This document shows positions 24,342 through 33,839 of a DNA stretch of 64,000 nt, in pieces. Numbering within the stretch: position 1 is the first letter of the stretch; every line of letters begins with the position of its first letter. This stretch comes from Lachnospiraceae bacterium UBA7086 (GTDB taxonomy: Bacteria; Bacillota; Clostridia; Lachnospirales; Lachnospiraceae), in contig DKZA01000016.1 in the NCBI GenBank assembly GCA_002492525.1, positions 983 through 64,982 on the forward strand. Direction: 5' to 3'. The position numbers and the translations under genes were made by a program. The notes beneath the pieces are model-generated. The model was not told the DNA's origin. It made no database searches and worked only from the letters and a program-made list of their open reading frames with translations.

Positions 24342-27136
24342 GACCGCTTTCATTAACACTGTCGGCATTTGGCCCTTATGCGGGGGTCACCGAAATACCC
24401 TTTGATAAGTTGGGCGGACAGGGTATTTATCTGATTACGGGAGACACCGGGGCGGGGAAGACGTATGTGTTTGATGCCATCGTGTATGCCCTCTATGGCG
24501 AGGCCAGCGGCAGTGTCAGGGAGGCTTCCATGTTCCGCTCCAAGTATGCAAAGGATGAGGACAGCACCTATGTCCGTCTGCGGTTTTTGCTGCGGGGAGA
24601 AGTCTATGAGATTATGCGGAAACCGGAGTATTTAAGGCCAGCCAAACGGGGCGGGGGAATGACCTTGAGTAAGCCGGAGGCGGTACTTACTTACCCAGAC
24701 GGGCATGTGGTGACAAAGACCAAAGAGGTGACCGCTGCGGTGACAGATTTATTAGGTATTGACCGAAAGCAGTTTACACAGATTGCCATGATTGCTCAGG
24801 GAGATTTTCTGCGCTTGCTCTTTGCGAAGACGGAGGAGAGAAGCCAGATTTTCCGGGAATTATTTCATACCAGACTGTATGGCGTCCTTCAGGAAACTTT
24901 ACGGAAGGAAGCATCGCGGCTGCAGGGTCTGTGCGAAGAACACAGCAGAAGTATCGCTCAGTATCGGGAAGGCATTTTGTGGGAATCGGACCAGGTGCCC
25001 GGTCAGGATGAGATACAGATAACGGAGGATCTGTTACAGGCTCTCTCGGACACGATACATTGGCAGGAGAAAAAGCTGGAGAGACTGGATGGGGAGATTG
25101 CGGATTTTAACCAGGCCATAGAAGCGGACAATCAGATAATCGGCAGGGCGAAAAGTCAGAAGAGATTAAAAGAAGAACTGGAAAGGGCCCAGGAAGAGAT
25201 TGTCTGTACGAAGCCGCAGCTTACACCTTTACAAGAAATCCTGAGCGGACTGGAAGGGCAGAAAGAGCAGATGGCGACACTGCGCAGAGAGATGCAGCGG
25301 GAGGAAGAGAGACTGCCTGTTTATGATGAACTGGAGAAGCTGCGTCAGGAGCAGACAGCGGGAAATAAACTATTGCAGGAAAAAGAAAGAGACCTGACAG
25401 AACAAAAAAAGAAAGCGGCGCAGCTGGAAGAAGAACTGTTCTCGGCGAAAGAACGTCTGGAATCTCTGCCGGATGTGGCGGCCAGAACGGTACAGGAGGA
25501 GCAGAAACTACAGGAACTGGCACGGCAGGAGAAGATGTTGCGGGAATTGGCCGGACAGGTGCAGGAGACCGTCCGTCTGTATGAGCAGTGGCAAGAGGCG
25601 CAGACTGCATACCAGAAAGCCGCAGAGGAATATGAACACTGTAGAGAACGGTATGAACAGCTGCAAAGATGCTATCTGGATGAGCAGGCAGGCGTGTTGG
25701 CACAGACTTTGTCAGAAGGGCAGCCCTGTCCTGTCTGCGGAGCCACGAACCATCCGAAGCCTGCACAGATGACACAGGAAGCGCCGGATAAAGAACAGGT
25801 AGAGCAGGCAAAAGCAGACTGGGATGCAGGGAATGAGAAAAGACAGCGTAAGAGCGCAAAGGCCGGGCAGGCACGGGCGGCGGCGGAGAATATGTTTCAT
25901 CTGTTACGAAAGAGTCTGACAGCAGAACAGATTGCGTGTCCGGGGCTTGAAAAACAGGTGCCTGCGGCAGAGGAGGCTTTATCCATTTTGGGACTGGCCG
26001 GGGATAAGCTGGCGGAAGGCCTGGCGCATAAGAAGACAGAGATTGCCGGACAGCAGACGGTAACAGCGAAGCTGCAGGATGCCAGGGAGAACCTGGAAAA
26101 ACTGCGGGGAAAAGTACCGCACCTGGAGAACCTTTTACAGGAAGCAGAAGAAATACACAGAGAATCAGAGAAAAAGATCGCCGAATTACAGGTCGGAAAG
26201 CAGGCGCTGTCCGATAAAATTCAGGAGATGATAAGTACGCTGCCCTACGAAGAAAAACAGCAGGCACAGCAGCAGATTATGATACAGCGGAAAACCCTGG
26301 AAGGGTATGAAAAGAATGTTCAGGCAGCCAGAAACGATTATCAGGAACAGGAGAAGAAATATCTAAACGCTCTGCAAAAGCGGGAAACGCTTCTGACACA
26401 GCTTGCGGGGCCAGAAGAGGAGATACAGCTGGAAACGATTACGGAAAGACAGCAGGAACTGGTGCGGCAAAGACAGGAAAGACAGCAGGAGAAAGAGCAG
26501 ATATCCCATCGGTATGAGACGGATAAAAAGGTTAAGACTTCTATAGAGAAACGCAGTACTACCCTGCGGGAGACAGAGCATAGGTGGGCTATGGTAAAGG
26601 AATTGTCCGCTACCATGAACGGAACGCTTACGGGGAAGGATAAGCTGATGCTGGAAACTTATGTGCAGACCAGATATTTTGACAGGATCATTCAGCGGGC
26701 CAACACCAGATTCATGATCATGTCACGCGGACAGTATGAGTTAAGGCGTGCAGATCATGCGCAGAATCAGAGAAGTCAAAGTGGCTTGGATCTGGACGTG
26801 ACAGATCACTATAACGGTACTGTACGCAGTGTCAGGACGCTTTCCGGCGGTGAGGCATTTCTTGCTTCTTTGTCCTTAGCTTTGGGACTGGCGGATGAAG
26901 TGCAGTCCACGGCAGGAGGAATTTCCTTAGACACCATGTTTGTGGACGAGGGGTTCGGTTCTCTGGACGAGAGTGCCCTGGAACAGGCCATACAGGCGCT
27001 TTTGTCCTTGGCGGAAGGAAACAGACTGGTAGGGATCATCTCTCATGTAGGGGAACTGAAAGAGCGGATTGACAGGAAGATTCTGATAACCAAGGATCCG
27101 GCGGCAGGCAGCAGAGCGGAACTTTTGACGGAATAA
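24338..27136 (+). CDS. sbcC: exonuclease SbcCD subunit C (Rad50-like ATPase)
   Basis: 932 residues. Walker A lies at 35-42 (TGDTGAGKTY; Thr-Tyr follow the Lys where Ser-Thr is more usual). Two long coiled coils flank the zinc hook CPVCGATNHPKP at about 464-475. The ABC signature is TLSGGEAFLASLSL (about 832) and Walker B is MFVDEGFGSLD. It couples ATP-driven clamp movement to SbcD nuclease action on DNA ends and hairpins. ATG 24338, overlapping the sbcD stop, has GGGAGGAG just upstream; the ATG at 24323 does not. Confidence 0.95.
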   Translation: MRPLSLTLSAFGPYAGVTEIPFDKLGGQGIYLITGDTGAGKTYVFDAIVYALYGEASGSVREASMFRSKYAKDEDSTYVRLRFLLRGEVYEIMRKPEYLRPAKRGGGMTLSKPEAVLTYPDGHVVTKTKEVTAAVTDLLGIDRKQFTQIAMIAQGDFLRLLFAKTEERSQIFRELFHTRLYGVLQETLRKEASRLQGLCEEHSRSIAQYREGILWESDQVPGQDEIQITEDLLQALSDTIHWQEKKLERLDGEIADFNQAIEADNQIIGRAKSQKRLKEELERAQEEIVCTKPQLTPLQEILSGLEGQKEQMATLRREMQREEERLPVYDELEKLRQEQTAGNKLLQEKERDLTEQKKKAAQLEEELFSAKERLESLPDVAARTVQEEQKLQELARQEKMLRELAGQVQETVRLYEQWQEAQTAYQKAAEEYEHCRERYEQLQRCYLDEQAGVLAQTLSEGQPCPVCGATNHPKPAQMTQEAPDKEQVEQAKADWDAGNEKRQRKSAKAGQARAAAENMFHLLRKSLTAEQIACPGLEKQVPAAEEALSILGLAGDKLAEGLAHKKTEIAGQQTVTAKLQDARENLEKLRGKVPHLENLLQEAEEIHRESEKKIAELQVGKQALSDKIQEMISTLPYEEKQQAQQQIMIQRKTLEGYEKNVQAARNDYQEQEKKYLNALQKRETLLTQLAGPEEEIQLETITERQQELVRQRQERQQEKEQISHRYETDKKVKTSIEKRSTTLRETEHRWAMVKELSATMNGTLTGKDKLMLETYVQTRYFDRIIQRANTRFMIMSRGQYELRRADHAQNQRSQSGLDLDVTDHYNGTVRSVRTLSGGEAFLASLSLALGLADEVQSTAGGISLDTMFVDEGFGSLDESALEQAIQALLSLAEGNRLVGIISHVGELKERIDRKILITKDPAAGSRAELLTE

Positions 27137-27259
27137 ACACAAGGATGAGAACGGATATCAGAAGTTTGCCTCAGCAGGATTTTTGTGTTATTATGAACTA
27201 TTAAGGGATAACCGGTAAAGGGATATCCCGGCCGCGGATGCGGCGGAATGAGAGGAAAT

Positions 27260-27982
27260 ATGCTGGAACTGAAACATATATCTTTCCAGGCGGAGGACAC
27301 TGGGAAGGAAATAGAGATTTTAAGAGATATCAATCTTGTGATCAAAGACCGGTTTGTGGCGGTCACAGGGCCTAACGGCAGCGGTAAATCCACCCTGGCC
27401 AAGATCGTGGCCGGGATATTGACGCCGACAGAGGGGCAGATTTTGCTTGACGGTGTGGATATCACGGACAAATCCATTACCGAGCGGGCTAATCTGGGAG
27501 TAGGGTTCGCATTTCAACAGCCCGTCCGGTTTAAGGGAATCACCGTGAAGGATATGCTTTCCATTGCGGCCGGAAAGGATGCGGACATGGCGGAAATCTG
27601 TTCCATGTTGTCGGAGGTGGGATTATGCGCCAGAGATTATGTAAACCGGGAGATCAATGCCAGTCTTTCCGGCGGAGAATTGAAGCGTATTGAGATTGCT
27701 ATGATCATGGCGCGGAAAACGAAGCTGTCTATTTTTGATGAACCGGAAGCGGGAATTGATCTGTGGAGTTTTCAGAATCTGATCCGGGTATTTGAGAAGA
27801 TGTATGAGGAGACGAAAGGAACCATTCTGATCATATCCCATCAAGAAAGAATATTAAATATCGCAGACCAGATTGTACTTTTGGCGGATGGCTGTGTTAA
27901 AAAGGTGGGAACCAGAGAGGAACTGATGCCGGAACTGTTGGGCGTCGGACAGCCCTGCAGGACGCTGGCTGATAAACTGTAG
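27260..27982 (+). CDS. sufC: SufC/SmsC-type ABC ATPase of Fe-S cluster assembly
   Basis: About 240 residues. Walker A GPNGSGKST, Q-loop FAFQQPVRFKGITVKD, signature SLSGGELKRIEIA and Walker B FDEPEAGIDLWSF. The DEPEAGIDLWSF stretch is characteristic of SufC-related ATPases rather than transporters, and no permease follows. It should drive the SufB-like scaffold encoded next, building or transferring Fe-S clusters. ATG 27260 has GAGAGG before it; ATG 27248 is possible but weaker. Confidence 0.87.
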   Translation: MLELKHISFQAEDTGKEIEILRDINLVIKDRFVAVTGPNGSGKSTLAKIVAGILTPTEGQILLDGVDITDKSITERANLGVGFAFQQPVRFKGITVKDMLSIAAGKDADMAEICSMLSEVGLCARDYVNREINASLSGGELKRIEIAMIMARKTKLSIFDEPEAGIDLWSFQNLIRVFEKMYEETKGTILIISHQERILNIADQIVLLADGCVKKVGTREELMPELLGVGQPCRTLADKL

Positions 27983-28000
27983 AAATGAAGGTGATGTATC

Positions 28001-28918
28001 ATGGATGCAATACAACAAAACTTGTTGGAACAGGTGGCAGGTCTGCATGAGATACCTGCCGGCGCTTATAATATCCGTGCCAACGGACAGATGGCGGGGC
28101 GCAATACCACAGCCAATATAGATATTGTGAGTAAAGAGGATAAGTCTGGAATAGATATCAGGATTAAACCGGGCACTCGCTCGGAGAGCGTGCATATTCC
28201 GGTGGTTCTGAGTGAGAGCGGCCTGAAAGAAAGTGTGTATAATGATTTCTTTGTGGGGGAAGACTGCGATGTCACAATCATAGCGGGATGCGGGATTCAC
28301 AATGGCGGTTCGGCGGCATCGGAACATTCCGGGATTCATCGTTTCTTCGTAGAACAAAATGCCAAAGTCCGGTATGTGGAGAAGCATTACGGTTCCGGCG
28401 ACGGCAACGGAGAACGGATCATGAATCCTACCACGGAGATTCATCTGGCCAAGGGCGCTTCTCTGGAGATGGAGACGGTACAGATTAAGGGCATTGATTC
28501 TACGAAGAGAGTCACTGCGGCAACCGTGGAAGAAGGCGCTTCTTTGGTGATTCATGAGAAGATCATGACCCATGGAAAGCAGTATGCGCAGACGGATTTT
28601 ACGGTGAATATGACGGGGCCGGGATCCAGTGTCAATCTGGTGTCAAGATCGGTGGCCAAGGAACATTCCAGGCAGCTTTTTAAGAGCCGTATTATTGGAG
28701 ACAGCAGTTGTCAGGGGCACAGTGAATGTGATGCCATCATCATGGATGAGGCCAGCGTCAGCGCCATTCCGGAACTGACGGCCAATCATATAGACGCCAA
28801 TCTGATTCACGAGGCGGCAATCGGTAAGATTGCAGGAGAACAACTGATTAAGCTCATGACGCTTGGACTCACAGAGAAAGAAGCGGAAGAGCAGATTGTA
28901 AACGGGTTTTTAAAATGA
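28001..28918 (+). CDS. sufB: SufB/SufD-like Fe-S scaffold protein (SmsB type)
   Basis: 305 residues, much shorter than classical SufB (~470), matching the minimal SMS scaffolds of Clostridia and methanogens. The right-handed beta-helix core shows the conserved ends of the family (LVSRSVAKEHSRQLFKSRI, GHSECDAIIMDEASVSAIPE, then NLIHEAAIGKIAGEQLIKLM). Cys in SSCQGHSEC are cluster-ligand candidates. It pairs with the ATPase before it. No sufS, sufU or sufD is adjacent. Its stop overlaps the cardiolipin synthase start (ATGA). Confidence 0.87.
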   Translation: MDAIQQNLLEQVAGLHEIPAGAYNIRANGQMAGRNTTANIDIVSKEDKSGIDIRIKPGTRSESVHIPVVLSESGLKESVYNDFFVGEDCDVTIIAGCGIHNGGSAASEHSGIHRFFVEQNAKVRYVEKHYGSGDGNGERIMNPTTEIHLAKGASLEMETVQIKGIDSTKRVTAATVEEGASLVIHEKIMTHGKQYAQTDFTVNMTGPGSSVNLVSRSVAKEHSRQLFKSRIIGDSSCQGHSECDAIIMDEASVSAIPELTANHIDANLIHEAAIGKIAGEQLIKLMTLGLTEKEAEEQIVNGFLK

Positions 28919-30447
28919 GAAAATTTTTACAGCGTGCATTAAACAGGGTCGTGATTACAGCGATCATTGTACTGTTACAGATAGGGTTTTTCCTGTTGGA
29001 AATTTTGAAATGGGGAAACTATTACGTAGGTATCGCCTTTGTGCTTCGGCTGCTTAGTTTCTGCGCAGTGGTTTATATTATCTGGCGGCCTAATAATCCT
29101 GCGGTAAAACTGGCGTGGATTGTGCCTATTCTGACGTTCCCGCTCTTTGGAGGAGTGATGTATCTGTTTTTTGGACATGTCATTGTGCCAAAGAAACTCA
29201 GAGACAGCATGGAACGGACTAACGCATTGGTACAGAAGAATCTGGTGCAGGATGAGGACGTGCGAAGAGCTTTGCGGCAGACAGACCAGGCAGTTGCCAA
29301 TCAGAGTGGGTATCTGTTGTCCCATGCAGGAGTACCTGTTTGGGATCATACGGCTTCTACTTATTTTCCGGATGGAGAGCCCTATTGGGAAGCTTTGCTT
29401 ATAGATTTAGAAAAGGCACAACATTTTATCTTTTTGGAGTATTTTATTCTGGCGGAGGGTAAGATGTGGAATTCGGTGCTGGAAATCCTGGAACGCAAGG
29501 CAAAGGAAGGCGTTGAAGTCCGGCTGATTTATGACGATGTGGGAAGTGTTTTTCTGTTGCCCAAAAAGTATTATGAGATTATCGAGAAGAAGGGGATTAA
29601 GTGTGTGGCATTTAACAGGCTGGTGCCTTTTATGTCACTTGTACTTAACAACAGGGATCACAGAAAGATTGTGGTGATTGATGGAAAAGTAGGTTATACC
29701 GGCGGCATCAATATGTCCGATGAGTATATTAACTGCACACATCCCTATGGGGAGCATTGGAAAGATGCCGGTATCCGGATCGAGGGAGAGGCTGTCTGGA
29801 ATTTTACGGTGATGTTTTTGCAGATGTGGAATATGTCCCGTTATACAGAGGAAGACTATTGCAGATACCGGTATCATTTTACACAGATGCTTCCGGCGGC
29901 CGGTTATGTGCAGCCTTACATGGATACGCCTCTTGACGAAGAAATCGTGGGAGAAAATGTGTATCTGAATATCATTGGCAATGCGAAGAAATACGTATAT
30001 ATTTACACACCCTATCTGGTCACAGACAATGAGATGATCACGGCTCTTAAGCTGGCTTCCAAACGGGGCGTTGATGTGCGGATCGTGACGCCGGGCGTGC
30101 CGGATAAGAAGTTTGTTTACTGGCTGACCCAGTCCAATTATCAGAATTTGATAGAGGCTGGTGTGAGAATTTATCAATACACTCCGGGATTTATTCACTC
30201 TAAGTGTGTGCTCTGTGACGATGAAGTTGCAACAGTAGGTACCATTAATTTTGATTACAGGAGTTTCTATCACCATTTTGAGTGTGGTGTATTTTTATAC
30301 CGGGCGGATGCCATCGACGAATTAAAGAAAGATATGGAAGAGACCTTTGCTGTCTCGGAGCAGATTACCTTGGAGTGGTGCAGGGATAAGTTTGTTAAGA
30401 CAAATGTTGTGGGCCCCATATTAAAACTGTTTTCGCCGTTGTTATAG
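28915..30447 (+). CDS. cls: cardiolipin synthase (phospholipase D family)
   Basis: 510 residues. Two N-terminal membrane helices are followed by two HKD motifs: HRKIVVIDGKVGYTGGIN and HSKCVLCDDEVATVGTINFD. The enzyme joins two phosphatidylglycerols into cardiolipin at the membrane. The start overlaps the stop of the SufB-like gene by 4 bp, so they share an mRNA, though the functional tie is unclear. An acyltransferase gene follows after 25 bp. Confidence 0.93.
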   Translation: MRKFLQRALNRVVITAIIVLLQIGFFLLEILKWGNYYVGIAFVLRLLSFCAVVYIIWRPNNPAVKLAWIVPILTFPLFGGVMYLFFGHVIVPKKLRDSMERTNALVQKNLVQDEDVRRALRQTDQAVANQSGYLLSHAGVPVWDHTASTYFPDGEPYWEALLIDLEKAQHFIFLEYFILAEGKMWNSVLEILERKAKEGVEVRLIYDDVGSVFLLPKKYYEIIEKKGIKCVAFNRLVPFMSLVLNNRDHRKIVVIDGKVGYTGGINMSDEYINCTHPYGEHWKDAGIRIEGEAVWNFTVMFLQMWNMSRYTEEDYCRYRYHFTQMLPAAGYVQPYMDTPLDEEIVGENVYLNIIGNAKKYVYIYTPYLVTDNEMITALKLASKRGVDVRIVTPGVPDKKFVYWLTQSNYQNLIEAGVRIYQYTPGFIHSKCVLCDDEVATVGTINFDYRSFYHHFECGVFLYRADAIDELKKDMEETFAVSEQITLEWCRDKFVKTNVVGPILKLFSPLL

Positions 30448-30472
30448 AGGGAAGAAAGGGGTATAGTGAATT

Positions 30473-31189
30473 ATGATACGTTTTGTAAAGGTTATCGTGT
30501 GGAATCTGCCAAGAATCTATATGATACCCAGAATGGCATATATGGCTAAACATGCAAACCGTTATGGAGAAGAAGAGTGCTATAATTATGCACAGCTTGC
30601 CATCAGGCGTATGATGCGTGCAGGACATATTAGCACCAGGAAGTATGGGATGGAAAATCTGCCCTCCGAGGGGGGATACATTCTTTGTCCTAATCATCAG
30701 GGAAAGTTTGACGCGCTTGGCATTATGATTTCGCACGAGAAGCCTTGTTCCGTGGTCATAGACGATGCCAAATCTCATGGAATTTTAGTCAAACAATTTA
30801 TTGATCTGGTGCACGGCAAAAGATTGATTAAAAATGACTTCAGACAGTCTGTCAGGATTATCAAAGAACTTTCGGAAGAGACGCAGAAAGGACGTAAGTT
30901 CATTATCTTTCCGGAAGGCGGTTACTTCCATAATCACAATACGGTTGGAGAGTTTAAACCGGGATGCTTTAAAAGTGCTATGAAAGCGAGAGTTCCTATT
31001 GTACCGGTAGCTCTGATCGATTCCTATAAAGTGTTCGAGGAGTGGACGTTACGCAAAGTAGAGACCCAGGTTCATTTCCTGCAGGCAATCTCTTATGATG
31101 AGTACAGAGGCATGACAACGGTAGAGATTGCCGAGATGGTAAAAAACAGGATTGTCAACAGAATTACAGAAGTGTTGAATCCTGCCTGA
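30473..31189 (+). CDS. plsC: 1-acyl-glycerol-3-phosphate acyltransferase family protein
   Basis: 238 residues of the PlsC/LPLAT family. The HX4D motif is CPNHQGKFDALG and the acceptor-binding motif is IIFPEGGYFHN. It would transfer an acyl chain to lysophosphatidic acid or a related lysolipid at the membrane. The start ATG at 30473 follows GGAAGAAAGGGG. Together with cardiolipin synthase it forms a small membrane-lipid operon; the convergent tmcAL gene ends 9 bp away. Confidence 0.88.
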   Translation: MIRFVKVIVWNLPRIYMIPRMAYMAKHANRYGEEECYNYAQLAIRRMMRAGHISTRKYGMENLPSEGGYILCPNHQGKFDALGIMISHEKPCSVVIDDAKSHGILVKQFIDLVHGKRLIKNDFRQSVRIIKELSEETQKGRKFIIFPEGGYFHNHNTVGEFKPGCFKSAMKARVPIVPVALIDSYKVFEEWTLRKVETQVHFLQAISYDEYRGMTTVEIAEMVKNRIVNRITEVLNPA

Positions 31190-31197
31190 CTGCGGAC

Positions 31198-32445
31198 CTA
31201 AATCTTGACAATGCTTTGTTTATATTCATTGATTTCGGATGCCGTATTCTGCCCGGAGAATTTGTGACTGACAATGCCCTGGTAGACGTGACTTGCATAA
31301 ATGTCTTTTTCCAGCATATGAGTGCCTGTGGGTGTCAGCAGGTTCCCGGCGTCTGCCAGTTTGGAAAGAAGCGGGACGGCTGTTTTTTGTTTGATGGCGG
31401 ATAGAAGCGGTTCTGCCCCTTTGCGAAAGCCCAGCATACGCGCATAGAAAATCTGGTCCTGCGACAGATAGCAGGTTAAATCTTCCCGGTAAATCTGTAA
31501 CAGGATGTGGAGCAGGCTGCGGGCAATACGTGTGTAAGTCCGATTCTTTGATTTTAACAAATCGCAGAAGGACGGGAAATCCCTATATTGCGGTAAGAGT
31601 TTCAGGATACGGTCCGACAGTTCCTTGTCGATGTCGGGATACCGGGTAAATTCTTTGGAAGGTTCCGAGAGGAGACGATAATGCATCAGCAAAGACAGGT
31701 CGTCCGCGAAGACAGGGTAAGTTTTTAAGTATTGCTCTTCCATCAGCAGATGGATAGAGGCAGGCATCTGATTTAAGATACTGTTTGGTGAGCCAGAACA
31801 TTTGAGTGCTTCCCGAAGCGCCCGCGCAGAACAAAAGTCGGCCTGCAGACTCTCATCATGGTAGGCCGCGCCAAAACGGCGGATGGTGCAGGGGGTTATG
31901 GTGCTGTTTCTTTTGAGAAGCGCCTTACAATATTCGATTCCCAGAATGTTATTCGGACTGGATAATATGTCTGTGTGAGCCGTCAGATGAGGTGCGGAAG
32001 CCTCGATGGCGGCATTTCTTGCCTGCGGATAAGAATGACCTTTGCGCAGCCCGTGATTAAGAGTCTGCTTAAAGACCTCATCTTCATGAAGCAGAAGCTG
32101 AGCAAATGTCATGAGTAATTTAACATCTCCACATTCGCTTCCAAAGCAGAGATTGTCTACAACGCCCAGCTTATCCAGTAAAGTCACGGCACCGCCGGCA
32201 AAGTATTCTGCGCTGCTAAGCGCATAATAGGCCGGCAGTTCCAGAACCAGATCGGCGCCATTTAGCAAGGCAATCCTGGTACGGAGATATTTATCCAGCA
32301 TAGCCGGTGCGCCGCGTTGTACAAAATCACCGCTCATGACGACGATACAATAGTCTGCGCCGGTGAGTTCTTTTGCCTTCTTAAGATGATAGGCATGTCC
32401 GTTGTGAAACGGATTATATTCTGCAATGATCCCCACAGTTTTCAT
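31198..32445 (-). CDS. tmcAL: tRNA(Met) cytidine acetate ligase
   Basis: 415 residues. The nucleotidyltransferase start is typical: VGIIAEYNPFHNGHAYHLKK with a HIGH-like NGH, then VVMSGDFVQRGAPAM and ADLVLELP. Proteins of this family (YlbM, TmcAL) use acetate and ATP to make N4-acetylcytidine at the wobble base of elongator tRNA(Met). It is divergent from pta across 190 bp, a layout often seen in Clostridia. Confidence 0.92.
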   Translation of the reverse strand: MKTVGIIAEYNPFHNGHAYHLKKAKELTGADYCIVVMSGDFVQRGAPAMLDKYLRTRIALLNGADLVLELPAYYALSSAEYFAGGAVTLLDKLGVVDNLCFGSECGDVKLLMTFAQLLLHEDEVFKQTLNHGLRKGHSYPQARNAAIEASAPHLTAHTDILSSPNNILGIEYCKALLKRNSTITPCTIRRFGAAYHDESLQADFCSARALREALKCSGSPNSILNQMPASIHLLMEEQYLKTYPVFADDLSLLMHYRLLSEPSKEFTRYPDIDKELSDRILKLLPQYRDFPSFCDLLKSKNRTYTRIARSLLHILLQIYREDLTCYLSQDQIFYARMLGFRKGAEPLLSAIKQKTAVPLLSKLADAGNLLTPTGTHMLEKDIYASHVYQGIVSHKFSGQNTASEINEYKQSIVKI

Positions 32446-32549
32446 AGTTTCCGGTCCTTTCCCCTTAACACGATAGATTCACTGTAAACAGTCTAACATA
32501 AAATGGTAAATTTGTATTGTTTTTTTATGCAAACAGACAAGAAAATCCC

Positions 32550-32578
32550 TTGTGCCATGCCTCGTAATTTTGTATGAT
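32550..32578 (+). promoter_or_regulatory. candidate sigma-A promoter for pta
   Basis: TTGTGC (32550-32555), a 17-bp spacer and TATGAT (32573-32578) sit 57 bp before the pta start. Confidence 0.55.
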
Positions 32579-32634
32579 AAAAGAGTGAAGAAAAGCCTGG
32601 GGGGCTTATCGGATAGAAAAAGGAGGATAAAGTT

Positions 32635-33636
32635 ATGTCTTATATTGATCTGATGAAAGAGAAGGCCAGAAGTGACAAGAAGACCATCGTGCTTCCGGAG
32701 ACAAATGATAAGCGGACACTGATTGCGGCAGCCAATATTTTAAAAGAGGGAATTGCCAATATCATTATGGTGGGGAATGAGGAAAAAATCATGGACGGTG
32801 CCGGCTGGCTGGAGGTGGAACTGGACGGCGTACAGATCATTAATCCGGAGAAGACGGAGAAACTGGATGAGTATGTAGACCTGTTGTTTGAGACCAGAAA
32901 AAATAAGGGTATGACACCGGAGAAGGCCAGAGAAATATTGTTGAAAGATTATCTGACCTTTGGTGTGGTCATGGTGAAGGCAAATGATGCGGACGGTATG
33001 GTGGCCGGTGCCTGTCATGCCACGGCAGATACGTTACGTCCGGCTCTGCAGATTTTAAAGACGGCGCCGGGGGTGAAGTTAGTGTCCGGTTTCTTTATTC
33101 TGGATGTACCGGATTGCGAATTGGGAGAAAACGGTACTTTTCTCTTTGCGGACTGTGGTTTGAACCAGGATCCCACTGCGGAAGAACTGGCGGCCATCGC
33201 AGACTCATCGGCCAAGAGCTTTAAGAGCCTGGTGGGTGCTAAGCCTATTATCGCTATGTTGTCCCATTCTACCAAAGGCAGCGCCAAACATCCTCTGGTA
33301 GATAAGATGGTGGAGGCAACGAGGATTGCCCATGAGCAGTATCCACATCTGTGTATTGACGGAGAATTGCAGTCCGATGCGGCCCTGGTGCCCCAGGTGG
33401 CTAAATCTAAGGCACCCGGCAGTGAAGTGGCAGGGAAAGCCAACGTACTGATTTTCCCGAACCTGGACTGCGGCAACATCGGCTACAAACTGGTACAAAG
33501 ACTAGGGAAAGCCGAAGCTTACGGCCCCATGCTTCAGGGAATCGCCAAACCGGTAAACGATCTCTCCAGAGGCTGCTCCTGGCAGGATATCGTAGGCGTA
33601 GTAGCCCTAACAGCAGTACAGGCACAACTTGCGTGA
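32635..33636 (+). CDS. pta: phosphate acetyltransferase
   Basis: 333 residues, normal length. It interconverts acetyl-CoA and acetyl phosphate. Family features: KKTIVLPETNDKRTL at the start, GMVAGACHATADTLRPALQI, ALVPQVAKSKAPGSEVAGKA and FPNLDCGNIGYKLVQRLG. AAAGGAGG sets the start. With ackA downstream it forms the acetate-producing ATP-yielding route. The last codons and the stop lie inside the left arm of a palindromic element, and codon choice over the last ~60 codons shifts to more C- and A-ending codons than before. Confidence 0.96.
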   Translation: MSYIDLMKEKARSDKKTIVLPETNDKRTLIAAANILKEGIANIIMVGNEEKIMDGAGWLEVELDGVQIINPEKTEKLDEYVDLLFETRKNKGMTPEKAREILLKDYLTFGVVMVKANDADGMVAGACHATADTLRPALQILKTAPGVKLVSGFFILDVPDCELGENGTFLFADCGLNQDPTAEELAAIADSSAKSFKSLVGAKPIIAMLSHSTKGSAKHPLVDKMVEATRIAHEQYPHLCIDGELQSDAALVPQVAKSKAPGSEVAGKANVLIFPNLDCGNIGYKLVQRLGKAEAYGPMLQGIAKPVNDLSRGCSWQDIVGVVALTAVQAQLA

Positions 33637-33806
33637 TAAGCTGCCACGCATGGACGGCCGGAAAGGCACGGACCGTGTTTACACGAGTCCGGGACTTTTT
33701 GGACGGACATGAAGTGGTGCAACACGACTTCGTGAACGAAGTTCACGAAGTGCGTGGCAGCTTATCACGCAAGGCAGGCGAAGAAAGATGCGTGGCAGCT
33801 TATCAC
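33628..33806. repeat. palindromic, structured repeat element between pta and ackA
   Basis: A 23-bp perfect inverted repeat (33628-33650 and 33751-33773) flanks a 100-bp core; each arm is itself a small hairpin (TGCGTG...CACGCA with a 9-nt loop). An 18-bp direct copy of the right arm recurs at 33789-33806. The core holds a perfect 11-bp hairpin (ACTTCGTGAAC, GAA loop, GTTCACGAAGT; 33727-33751) and a bulged one near 33672-33692. There is no credible gene inside. The form is like REP/BIME or MITE elements; it begins in the last pta codons. Confidence 0.75.
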
Positions 33807-33839
33807 ATTAAATAATTCCTAAGAAAGAAGGTAAAAATC

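Noticed and set aside
25221..26267. Long minus-strand open frame opposite sbcC
   Set aside because: It mirrors the Gln/Glu-rich coiled coil of SbcC; the product is Pro/Ser/Ala-rich low complexity with no ribosome binding site.
33633..33815. Short plus-strand open frame inside the pta-ackA repeat element
   Set aside because: It spans the inverted repeats, has no ribosome binding site and encodes repeat-derived sequence.
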